A stretch of 64,000 nucleotides of DNA from Jaltomata sinuosa (lineage: Eukaryota; Streptophyta; Magnoliopsida; Solanales; Solanaceae): positions 1 to 64,000 of the forward strand of contig QJPP01001613.1 of the NCBI GenBank assembly GCA_003996215.1, given 5' to 3'. Shown here piece by piece: positions 54,473 to 64,000 of the stretch. Below the pieces are notes generated by a model. That model searched no databases, had not been told where the DNA came from, and saw nothing but the letters and a program-made list of their open reading frames with translations. The translations under genes were made by a program, and so were the position numbers. Numbering within the stretch: the first letter of the stretch is position 1; each line of letters begins with the position of its first letter.

Positions 54473-55544
54473 AGAGAAAATGCATAAAGTCCCCTCTAAA
54501 GTTGGAACGAATTTGTAAGTAGACACTTAAAGTTTGTGAAGGTCCTATTACCCCACTATATTTATTCAAAATGATATAAATATCACCCTTTAAGCTTACG
54601 TGGCCCTGATGTATTTTGCACTTGCTTGGAGCGCGTGAAGAGTCTCAAAAAACGCTTGTTTATTTCATTAAAATCTTTTTCATTTTTTTCTTTTACTCTT
54701 TCTCTTTCTTCTTCTCTCATCCATCACTTTCACATTTTCAACAACATATATCTGCAACTTTCACCATTACTCTTATTCTTCACCCTATCTTTTCTTTCTT
54801 TTCCTATTTTATAATAAATTAAGACTCAATATATGAAATGGGTCTGTGGCTTTTCATCATTAATTCTCCTTTTTAAAAAGATTAAGGATTTCAGTATGTG
54901 TTTGATAGCTTGATTTGGTGATGCCTTTTGTTTTCTTGTTCTTTTTTTTTTCTTGTTCTTCACTATTTGTATTTGGTGGATTTAATGGTGATTTTTTTTT
55001 TGTATTTGGTGGATTTAATGGTGATTTAATAAAAAAATTATTTTTGATTGGGTGGTGACTGGTGAGTTAGATTTTCAAATTTATTATGAGATGATTTGAT
55101 TTTTATGGGTTTGTGATGACTTCAACAATTGGTTCTAATGATTTTAATTTAGTCGGTGTTTGATTTTATCTCCGGTGAAGTTGGTGTTGACAAGGTTGTC
55201 GGAGAATAAAGGTTCTGGAGAAGAAGGAATGGAGAAAAGAATAAAAAAGTTAAAAGGTAAAATATAAAAAAAATATAAAATAGTGCATAAAAAGAGGAAA
55301 AAGAAAGAAAATGATAATAAAAAAGAAATAAACGAAAATAGTGAATAAAAATATAAAAAGATATGATGTGGCGTAATTTGATTGGTGCGTGTTATGCACT
55401 GATTTTGTTAAAAGTGGTGGTGGCCACAAAAGGTAGTATTTATATCACTTTGAACAAATATAAGGGGGTAATAAGACCTTTGCAAACTTTAAGTGTCTAC
55501 TAACAAATCCAATCCTACTTTAGGGAGTACTTTATGTATTTTCT
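54473..55544. mobile_element. Long-TIR element with near-perfect 9-bp TSD (MULE-like)
   Basis: The arms of about 115-130 bp (54473-54605 and 55428-55544) are inverted copies. Shared blocks include 'cataaagt', 'gtagacacttaaagttt', 'tattacccc' and 'tgatataaata'. Flanking 9-mers AATATAACA (54464-54472) and AATACAACA (55545-55553) differ at one base. A 9-bp TSD with long TIRs suggests a non-autonomous Mutator-like element. The centre holds no ORF of note. Confidence 0.7.
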
Positions 55545-55994
55545 AATACAACAATAATATATTATTTTCTTGAGCATCAAGCTTCCCTTGCTTTCCTTTA
55601 CTTACTTATTTTTGATCTAGTAAATCCACGTCGAGGACAGCTACGGAGCTGAAGTCTATCTTTCGGAGATGCCCACTGCGCATCGAAACACTTGGATTCA
55701 TACTTTAACTCTTTGTTTTTCTTTACTTACTTAGCATATTATGTTAGAACTATCACATCTATTTTTTTTTGTTCTTAAGCTTGCTTTATTTACATTGCAT
55801 AACACCTAATCTATATTCAAACTGTCGGTAAATAGAAAAAATAAAAGTTAGATTGAGATGTGTGCTCTTAATCTTATATAAATTCATCTGTATCATTTTT
55901 ATGGTAAATAGTTCAGCATCCACCGTGGGGCCAAAGCAACTGTATGTTGATTTAACTTTGTTTTTTACTAGCTTGAATATTTTTGTCTCACAGA

Positions 55995-57500
55995 TATCAC
56001 AAAATGGAAAATGACGGTGACCAAACTGTAGAAAGGCAAACTAGCAACAATGTGGCCAAAAATATGGAAGCAAGAACATTGTCCGGGAATGAGGCAGACC
56101 AGATTGCCTCCGAAATGAGTAGGACTAGCCCATTGATATCGACACTGATGTCAAACACATAGACACAACAAATGTACATACACAGAAGAGAAATTATAGG
56201 CTCTCCCCTGAAGAAGCAAAAACCGGGGGAGAGGAAGGAGTAGTTAGCTTGGAAAACCTCAAAGATATCCTGCTGGGATACACCGAGTCGCAAATTTCCC
56301 TGATAAAGAGGCTCAGGAAAAAAAAGTGATTGAGCTACAAGGTAACATGATCTAGATGACATTAAATGCCTCTGATGGAAACAAGCAACAAGCGTTGGTA
56401 GTGAAGGACGATATGGAGGTCGACAATCGATGGGAGGAATAGACGGCCAATGAAACAGAAGCCGATCTTGAGACTCCAATATCTTTAGCGTCAATAGTGG
56501 AATTACTGAGGCAGAAATGAAATCTCATTACTCAGAGATGAACTCCCGGATGAATCACATACTTGGAGCACCACCAGTCATTAAGGGGTCAGTCTTGAAA
56601 AGTTAGACGAAGGTTCCCTACATAACCAAAGCAGTGACCAAACCCATCCCTAAGAGGTTCAAAATGCCTAATATTTCCATATATGATGGAAATTCAGACC
56701 CTCAAGAACACCAGTTGTTCTTTACAACTGTAGTCAATGAGAATGATTTGACTAAAAAGGAGACGGAGCCAGTGATGGTGAAGAAGTTTGGAGAAACCTT
56801 GTCAAGTGGAGCGTTGATCTAATACTCTCTCTTGCTCAAAAATTCGATTGACTCTTTTAACATGTTGGCAAATATCTTCGTCAAAGCACACGCTGGAACA
56901 ACGAAGATGCAGCCCCGGAGGGGATATATCTTCAAAATAGAACAAGGAGACACAAAACTTCTCTGAGAGTTTGTCGCGAGGTTCCAAAAGGAAAGAATAC
57001 AATTGCTGATAGTTTTGGATGACTGCAAAATCGAGGCTTTCACAAAGGGTTTGGACCTATAAATCTCAATCATTTAGTTTATGTTAAAGGAGAGTCTAAC
57101 TGAGTTTAAGGCTACAACTTGGGCGGATGTTCATAACCTGTATGATTCGAAGATTCAGATCAAGAATGATAGTTTTCAAACTCATGGAAAGATGCTCCAA
57201 TCATAGCATATTGATCCCAAGTTGATAAAAAATCAATGGGATATTAGCGCGAGGACCATAAGAAATCAGTATCGGTGGAAGCAGAATCCAAAATCAACAA
57301 GAAACCCTTCTTAAAGTAGATATTTATCATATTCAGGGAATGCAAGGTCAAGTCTAAGCTAAGGAGTCGGAGGTCTTGGATAAGTCTCAATTTGACAATA
57401 GAAATGACAGGGATCGAGCATGGAAAATCCTGATGTCCAAGGAGGAGGACAAACCGATAGTTACATGGTGGACGAAATCCCCTTGCTGTCAAAATATTGC
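55995..57500 (+). pseudogene. Decayed gag of the plus-strand Ty3/gypsy element
   Basis: The start is near 56004 ('MENDGDQTVERQTSNNVAKN'). The capsid-type Retrotrans_gag block is at 56634-57180: 'PIPKRFKMPNISIYDG', 'VKKFGETLSSGAL', then in frame after a stop 'NSIDSFNMLANIFVKAHAG', 'EFVARFQKERIQL' and 'ATTWADVHNLYDSKIQIKND'. At least four in-frame stops (for example 56820-56822, 56964-56966) disable it. No pol follows. The sequence changes character after about 57500. Confidence 0.75.
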
Positions 57501-58907
57501 TTCACTGTTAGCCATGCATAATTAGTCTCAACGATCTGAGATATTAAGGAGGAAGGTTCTGATAAGTTGGTGTTCCACCTACTTATTGAGCTCTTAAAAT
57601 TATACTTTTGCTAATATTAAGTGGGAAAATAGTGCAAATGATACTAATTACTTCTTTTTTTCAGGTCTCTATGTTTTAGAAGTGTTCGGGAAGAATTCAG
57701 ATGAAAACAAATCAAAAGAAAGTTATTCGGAGAAGCAAGTGACTGGCAGCATCACATGCCTACGTGAATGCGGTGTCCTACAAGTGTATGTGAGGGTCAG
57801 TTAAAGCAAATCTTTGCGAATATGATGCACTGATCATGTACATGAAGGTCAACCAGACAAAGACACTTCGTGTATGTGGCGGACCTTCTGCGTAGGCAAA
57901 GAAGGAAAGCGGAGGCAGCTGGACAATTTTGGAATTTCACATAATTGGAAACCCCAATCCATATAAAAGACTTCTCAGCCATTTTAGGAAGCATCTTTGG
58001 ATAATCTTTGGATATTCTCACAACTTTTGGCAAAGCTTGGAGAGCAAGTTCATCAACCTACACCATAGGAGTGAAGATTTGGATGCTTTGTATTGTAAAA
58101 TCTTAAATGGCATTCTTCAACTCTTGTTCTTAATTGCTAATTTGTAGGATTTAATTGTTGAATTGATACTTGGGTTGTATTAGAGATAATGCTTAATTTG
58201 GGCTTTTAATTCTAAATCTTACGCTTTCTCTTGATTTATTATTTGGGTCTATTGAATCCTTCATGCTTGAATTTATAGTTAATGGGTGCAAACATTGACT
58301 TAGCTTTCTAATTTGGTTTTTTTTAGAAAGGATTACCCTAAATTTGGGAAGGTTTAATAGTGGGGATTTGAGGTTTCCACTCTAGATCAAGGCTAGGGAT
58401 AGTTTGGTTGCCGGAAACTCCCATCTAAGAGTTAGGGCTAGAGATAGCCCAATTTACCCAAGTTGATTTGGTTGGTTTATTGCTTACTCGTGGTGGTTCG
58501 AGAGAACACATGAGATATATGCTTGACTGGTCGAGAGATGGTTAAGGATACCTTCAACCAAGACTACCTATGTGTGAATTGGGTGCAAGTCTTATGAATC
58601 GAATTCCCATTCCCAAGTCTCCCTTATTGTCCTTGCTTGACGAAAGCAAGGTGAAAGCCATTGATCAATCTATCTTTTATTTGATTTTCTTTTATCTTTA
58701 GTTTTAGTCTAAAACCCCCCTTTTAGATATCTTTTCCCCTTTTGTTAATTGAACTTCAATAAGTTGCTTAGATTCTTTATTAGCTTGATCGCGACTACAT
58801 TGTTCTCTGTGGGTACGACCCCTACATCCGTTGGGTATTATAAATGTGTTTGCTTAAACGACCGACGATACCTCCATATTAGGAGAGTACGTTTGAGCAT
58901 TATAAAA
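57501..58907 (+). repeat. Truncated 5' LTR of an Athila/Tat-like element
   Basis: From about 57740 there are 'cgtgaatgcg'/'gcgaatatg'-type repeats that recur at 60290-60560 and 60990-61100. A T-rich stretch and the LTR 3' end ('tgttctctgtgggtacgacccctac', '..gcattataaaaaa') lie directly before a tRNA-Asp-type primer site at 58910. The LTR start expected from the 3' copy (TGATAAAAGG, 63731) was not found here, so the left end is lost. 57501-57740 is unassigned. Confidence 0.5.
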
Positions 58908-58909
58908 AA

Positions 58910-58927
58910 TAGCACCGTTGCCGGAGA
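58910..58927 (+). other. Primer-binding site, tRNA-Asp type
   Basis: TAGCACCGTTGCCGGAGA matches the TGGCGCCGTTGCCGGGGA site of Athila-type elements at 15 of 18 positions, right after the LTR end. Confidence 0.6.
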
Positions 58928-59004
58928 ACAATTTGGCGTATTGAGTTAGTTTAGAATTTGAGTTTACTTACTCTAGTTCAATTTTGTGAATAGTTGTTTT
59001 TATT

Positions 59005-60130
59005 TTGTTTAATTTTATTTTGTTGATTGGTTCCATGGCATCTCAAAATGATAAAAATGTTAGTGGTTACATCCCAGTTTATATTTTTGACTATTGTGTT
59101 TATTACGGAGGACCCCACCTTGGCCGTAGGTGTAGAATTGGCCCTAAGAGAGGAAGGTATTTACCTTCTCACTCCTATGATGGGCACAATTATTATTTGT
59201 GTGGTGGTCGTGATGGACATTGAAGCGAATGCCCTAATGATGACCGTCCTCCTCCCCCCTCTTGTGCTAACAATGTTGCTAGTGGTGCTTATGATCTTAA
59301 TAGGAACCAAGACTTAGCAAGCAAAGAAGGCATGTATGCCAAGCTCCACACCCTCTTGGCCTCGCTAGAAACCCAAGAGGAGGGTGTGAAATCCATAAAG
59401 CAAGTCTTGGTGGACATGATAATGAAGGAAGGCGAGGAGATAAATCATACCACGCAATCCATGGCGGATTTGTCTACTCCTCTTGTTCAAATTAATGAAG
59501 AAACCCCTCCAAGTCTAATTAATGAACATGCCTCCAATATTGAGATTGAGCAAATTCACTTTGGGGAATGAGGAAGACTTTCGAAATATGAAATCTCCAG
59601 AAAGTGAGTTTGTATAGGGAGTGCTTGAATCTAAACAAGGGGAGGACACAAGGGATGATCATGAATTGAAGGTGTTGTGGCAACCAACTACCCCAAATAT
59701 GGGTCATAGTGCCGAACCCAAACAAATGGTACTAGAGTTGCAAGGTAAAGTCCAACGTTTCATTTTGAAAGACTCTAGTTCATTCAATAGTGAGGATGTG
59801 ATGAATGAGGTAAGCTTGAAGGTGGAGATGCCCAAATCCCACCCCAACCATTTTTTGACCTTAAGTTTGATTGAATGGACGAGAGTCGAAGTAATCAAGC
59901 TTTTGGAGTACCTTGGAAGAAGGATGGATGAAGGTCTATCCGGTTTTAAGTTTGTCATGGAATGAAGGCAAAGCGACCTTCCTCACTTGAAGGATACAAA
60001 ATATGAATTGCGAAATCAAGAGAATGGCCTTCTCATGTTCAAACCTTCACCCCGAGATTTTCATCGGAAGTTCGATTCAAGTTTGGGTCGAAGGTTCAAA
60101 TCTTCCAAGAGGAGATCCAAATGGTGAGGT
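59005..60130 (+). pseudogene. Shortened gag/pol remnant of the Athila/Tat-like element
   Basis: It starts near 59035 ('MASQNDKNVSGYIPVY') with a knuckle-like 'YGGPHLGRRC' pattern, then a stop at 59221-59223. Frame fragments 59332-59571 ('MYAKLHTLLASLETQEEGVKSI') and 59621-59965 follow with no recognised enzyme domain. It ends in 'gcgcttgatgggacgcaaccca' (60159-60180), a sequence type found just after pol in Athila-like elements. RT and integrase are absent, so this looks like a deletion derivative. Confidence 0.45.
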
Positions 60131-61180
60131 AGCTTGCATCGCGCCGTAATGTTAAATTATGCGCTTGATGGGACGCAACCCATCATTTTTATGCTTTACG
60201 TCACTTTTTGTTTCTTTTTGGTTTGTCGTTAGGTGCCCAAAGGAATGAAAGAGGAACCAAGTGTTGAGAAGCACCAAAAATACCTCTGAAAAACGTGCTT
60301 TTCGCACCTAGAAGAGTGCCCGTCGTACATGCCATCACATAAGCAAATAGTGAACTGATCAAAAATCTTGGCTTGTGCGGAATTGGTGCATTTTGCACCT
60401 CCCAAAGTGCCCGTCGTACCTGACTTCGCACATCGTAAACAGTGAGCTGGAAGAAAATGCAAAAATCGGTTCCAGCAACCTTTTTTCACGAATGCAGTGA
60501 GCTAGCTGCGTACGCGATGACTAAGAAAATAACAGACCTTCGTGAATGTGTTGGACTGGTCATGTACGCAAAGCTTACAGGCAGTTCCAGGTAAGTTTAA
60601 ACGTTCAAAAATTTAGAAGGCCTAAACGTTTTCTTCTCAAAACAAAGATACTCTCTCCTCCTTTGGCACACAATAATTACATCAAGTTCTTTCATTCATT
60701 GCTTTACCAAGTGCAATCCATCAGGTATGACACTAACCCACTTTAATATTGTTGTTAGTTCTACTCCTTTTCTACACTTTGTGCTATCACAATGGTAATA
60801 ATTGCAATTTTGGAATTTAAGTTTATGAGAACACCATTGGGTAATTGTTAAACGAGGTCGGTGATTGTTTGTGCAAAGAGTGCAAAAATATGGTGATTAG
60901 CCTGAGCCTACTGAGCCTAAAATGGCTTGAATGAATTGTGCATGTCAGGTGTTTGAGAAAATGCCTCAAAGAGGCACTGATCTGGGCGAACACTATGACC
61001 TTTGCGTTCGTGGTCACTTGGCTACTGAAAAATTAAATTCCTTTTCGCGAACGCAGCCACCTGGTCGCGTACGCGAATAAGGAATGCCTGGCAGTGCCAA
61101 AATAGTAGCTCCGCACAGCCCACCTCGAATGTTTTTCCAGCTATTTCTTTCGCTTAAATGCTTCATAATACATTATTTTA
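60131..61180 (+). other. Non-coding spacer between pol remnant and 3' ORF
   Basis: It contains several 'gcgtacgcga'/'cgcgaacgcag'/'gtgcccgtcgtac' variants at 60305-60560 and 60990-61080, which recall the LTR at 57740-57850. A near duplicate 'agagtgcccgtcgtac..tg' / 'aaagtgcccgtcgtacctg' occurs at 60312 and 60403. No gene is seen. Confidence 0.45.
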
Positions 61181-61181
61181 A

Positions 61182-62571
61182 GTGTCCCCAAGAACTTTTA
61201 ATATGTTGGCTTGTTTTGTAGGTACTTTGATCCCAAAAATGGCCTCCAACGGTAGTGACAATGAAGTTGAAAATATTTTGGAGGCAGAAATAGAGGAGAA
61301 TTATGATCATGACAGATTCCTATCGGCATCGTGTGAGCATCGGTATGATGAGCTTCTATCCAAGCCCTTTGTTAGGGAGAAAGGAATCAACATGGATAAA
61401 GTTGAACAGAAAATGCTGGAATTCTATAATAGATTGGTGGAGCGTAGGTGGATTTTCTTTGCTCCTCTACCTGTCAAGGTGAATCACACAGTGGTCACAG
61501 AGTTCTATGCCAATGCTTCAACCACCGACTTCAAGGGCGCATTGGTCACTACCATTCGGGGTGTCTAAGTGAGCTTCAATGCCAAAATCATCAATGCACT
61601 GTACAACCTTCTGGATGCTTACAATGAGGTTTATATTGCAAAATCAAAAGCAGAGGGACACCAGTGGTTGGTTGACAAGTTGCACGATAGGGTGACTCTG
61701 AATTGGTTGGCTTTGCAAAAGGGGGTTGACTCATATGAGTTCACTGCAGAAGCCAAGTCTTGGCTTTCGATTATTTTGTGTGAGGATCATACCATCCTCT
61801 CATGACACTGATGTGACACCTGATTGAGCATTGATGCTTGCATCCCTTATTGATGGCATAGATGTGAATGTTGGGCTCCACATTGTGGCTAAGATAGAGG
61901 AGGTAGCTATGGGAAGGTCGAAGAGCCTTTTTTTACCTTTATTAGTGACCTAATTGTGCTATGATGCAGGGGTGTTTAAACACCCGAATGATGTTGAGAA
62001 GAAGCCAACAACCTTGATCTATCCATTGTTGAAGAGGGCCCCAGAAGCAAAGCAGAAGAAGAGAAAGATTGATGTAGCTTCTCCATCTTTCGGACAGTTT
62101 CATGAGTCTTCAACTTAGCCCACTGGTCCTTTCACTATTGCATCGGGATCATCTTATCCTATGGGACCACTACAGTTCAGGCCCTATCTTATGCGCCACC
62201 TCTCTAGTCAGATTCAGGGAGTGGATGCGCATATTCAGTAGTTGTTGGCTGGATTCTCTACTGGCTTAGCCGGAGCTGACACACCAGCTGGTTCAGAGTC
62301 TCCTCCATCTCTTGCTAAAGTGGCCACTGAGTAAAAGTTGATTAATGGGCGAATGAGTGTAATGAATACCCGCTTGGAGCACATGAGCCGCATGCAAGGA
62401 AAGGTTGAAAAGTGCCAAAAGAAGTTCAGTGAGCATGAGAAGAAGAAGAGAAAATTCTTGAACAAGATGATGGATAGATTGAAGTCCTTTTGTAGATCGA
62501 GTACAACAGAGGAGGATGACGATGGGGATGAGGAGAGACTTGAGTTCCCCTCTTCCTCCAGTTCAGATTGA
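61182..62571 (+). pseudogene. Extra 3' ORF resembling 'putative plant transposon protein' family
   Basis: 61239-61805 reads 'MASNGSDNEVENILEAEIEE', 'HRYDELLSKPFVREKGINMDKVEQKM', 'VNHTVVTEFYANASTTDFKG' and 'SFNAKIINALYNLLDAYNEVY', interrupted by one in-frame TAA (61566-61568). A frameshift near 61780-61800 follows, then more stops. The last piece, 62338-62571, is Lys/Glu-rich and coiled-coil-like with an acidic tail ('EEDDDGDEERLEFPSSSSSD'). It resembles a Solanaceae-abundant family annotated as a putative plant transposon protein domain. Its place, after the pol remnant and before the polypurine tract, is where Athila/Tat elements carry additional ORFs. Function unknown. Confidence 0.6.
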
Positions 62572-63718
62572 TACACCTCAGGGAGCCCCCTCAAACTTAT
62601 TTCTTATTTTGATGTAGTGAGGGCACTGCCCTATCTTAGTTGGGGGTGGCGTGTTGGACCGCACTCTATATTTCTAGATTAGCTTGCTTTACTTTTGGAT
62701 TGCTTTACTTTTGGATATTATTGTGCCCTCACCGGGTGTGTTTTGTGGAATTATGCCCTTATTGGGTTTTGGTGTGTTGCTGTGGAAGAAATTGATGGTT
62801 TAGCCATTTAGTTTTCTTTGATTTTTAGCTTCTTTTGTTATTTTGTAGTTGATGTGTTGGTTGTTGGGGTCCAGGGGAAGTCTGAGTACCCGTTAGGGAA
62901 AATAGAACTTGTCAGAGCCGGGAACACAGAATCACACATATCGACGTGCAAACCGCATGAGTTTTGCACATGCCCACTGTTTGGCCTGTGCGTTACACGT
63001 GCAACCCGCACTTTGAAACGTGCGAATTACATGTTCCTATAGATTATGATAGTTGTGTTGATCCACCTTGTGTAGACATACCAATTTAGATAGACGAATT
63101 GGCCCAATGATAGACTGAGTGACGTCATTCTTAAGGGAAAATCATCGTCTTTTGAGGTTTTGGTTGCGATTGACTTGTTTGGTACTAATGGAGTTAGTCT
63201 TGAATGATAAGCGAAATATGCATACCCTTCCAAAATTTTTTTGTGAAAAGTGTATGGCAAAGATTGATGTTTGTGACAACTCCTTTAATCTTTTTGCGAC
63301 TCTTAAGCATTAGTGGTGATAACTTGGAATTGAAAAATGCGTCTTTATTTGTTCTTGTTTAGGAAGTAAAAAATTGATCCTTATTGAATGATTCACATTC
63401 CATGTGTGGTGAGGTTTAGTTGAATAATTCTTGTGCTTGCTTGTGTTAACTAGAACTTGCCCGGTTAGTCTTTAAAGCTAGTCTTGATTACTTTTGGTTG
63501 GAGAAATGATCTTAGGCCTTCTTTGTGGTTTTTTGAAGCCTACTTAGCCTTAAAATCCACCATTGCACTTAAATTAAATCATTAGTCACCCCTCTTGAGC
63601 CTTATACCTTTTCTTTGGCAACCTTGATACAAGCCTTGAACCATTTTTGAACATGAATCCCTCTCTTGAACCCATCCCTCCTTGAACTCTACAAGTGTGA
63701 AATCGAGGCTAAAAGCCT
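62572..63718 (+). other. 3' non-coding region of the Athila/Tat-like element
   Basis: It begins 'tgagggcactgccctatcttagttgggggtggcgtgttgg'. Chance ORFs only (62818-63042, 63119-63313). No domain is recognised. Confidence 0.4.
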
Positions 63719-64000
63719 AAGTTTGGGGGTTGATAAAAGGTACCTTGGAGGAATTCTAAATGAGTAAATCAGGGTTTCTTGCTTAATATGAATCGCCAAA
63801 AAGAAGGAAGAATTTGAAAAAGAATGCAAAATGAAAGGAAAAGAGGAAAGAAAAGAAATGAATCCTCTAAGGTGAATAGAATGATAAATATTTGGGCCCC
63901 GAATGAAAATAAGTGAAATAGGTGCCTCGTGTTGAATGATGATGAAAAGAAATGGCTTGGGTGTTGAATTGAAAAAGTTGTATAGAGTTCGAGGAGGATG
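63719..64000 (+). repeat. Polypurine tract and start of 3' LTR
   Basis: AAGTTTGGGGGT (63719-63730) is followed by TGATAAAAGG, a plausible LTR start. The following sequence is A/G-rich and runs out of the window, so the call rests on position and tract composition only. Confidence 0.4.

Larger units (their letters stand above)
53573..55910 (+). repeat. 5' LTR of a plus-strand Ty3/gypsy element, interrupted twice
   Basis: The start is inferred at TGTATGGGGTAAAAGCGATC (53573). The end is just before the primer-site-like 'cagcatccaccgtggggc' (55914-55931), close to the TGGCGCCCACCGTGGGGC site of several plant gypsy elements. It holds an hAT-like insertion (53821-54335) and a MULE-like insertion (54473-55544). 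Without them the LTR is about 0.73 kb. The 3' LTR is not in the window. Confidence 0.6.

Noticed and set aside
54616..54822. Phe/Ser-rich ORFs
   Set aside because: They come from pyrimidine-rich sequence in the core of a long-TIR element, with no domain.
1..64000. CRISPR array, bacterial operon, phage or organelle insertion
   Set aside because: No regularly spaced repeats, ribosome-binding-site-led gene strings or organelle genes are visible. All coding signals are eukaryotic or retroelement type.

Overview
This is plant nuclear DNA, most likely from a Solanaceae species. The evidence is spliced host genes with GT-AG introns, Tekay/Del-type chromoviruses, L1 and RTE LINEs, tRNA-derived SINEs that resemble Solanaceae families, and several MITEs. 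No bacterial operon, CRISPR array or organelle gene is visible. Only two host genes can be supported. The rest is nested transposable-element sequence, much of which resolves exactly through target-site duplications (TSDs).

Left part, 1-30747. A derelict Ty3/gypsy derivative (1-4993) and a solo-LTR-like stretch (about 5038-7289) come first. A single L1-type LINE follows on the minus strand, 7737-30736, bounded by an 11-bp TSD (AGATCAAGTTT). Two related gypsy elements later inserted into it: 9463-18871 and 20210-27367. Removing both leaves a LINE of about 6.4 kb, a normal full length, and both LINE reading frames continue across the insertion points.

Middle, 30795-48397. A 1064-bp non-autonomous Mutator-like element with 200-bp inverted ends and a perfect 9-bp TSD (GCCATCCAA) lies just upstream of the promoter of a RIN4-like/NOI-domain gene on the plus strand. 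That gene has three coding exons: ATGTCG at 32137-32142, the NOI exon at 33598-33783, and the KKWFCC exon at 48353-48397. The last intron is 14.6 kb and holds L1 fragments, endogenous pararetrovirus remnants, three RTE LINE copies, hAT-like, Tourist-like and long-TIR elements, and a SINE.

Right-middle, 49804-52658. A p24-beta-type transmembrane emp24-domain protein lies on the minus strand, convergent with the NOI gene. Its coding exons join in phase to give 212 residues (213 if an upstream ATG exon is used).

Right part, 53573-64000. This begins with the 5' LTR (carrying an hAT-like and a MULE-like insertion) and decayed gag of another Ty3/gypsy element. It ends with an Athila/Tat-like deletion derivative that has a tRNA-Asp-type primer site, a shortened gag-pol remnant, an extra 3' ORF resembling the 'putative plant transposon protein' family, a polypurine tract and the start of a 3' LTR.

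All calls come from reading the sequence without database searches. Exon joins and TSDs were checked base by base. Family names for decayed elements are less certain.
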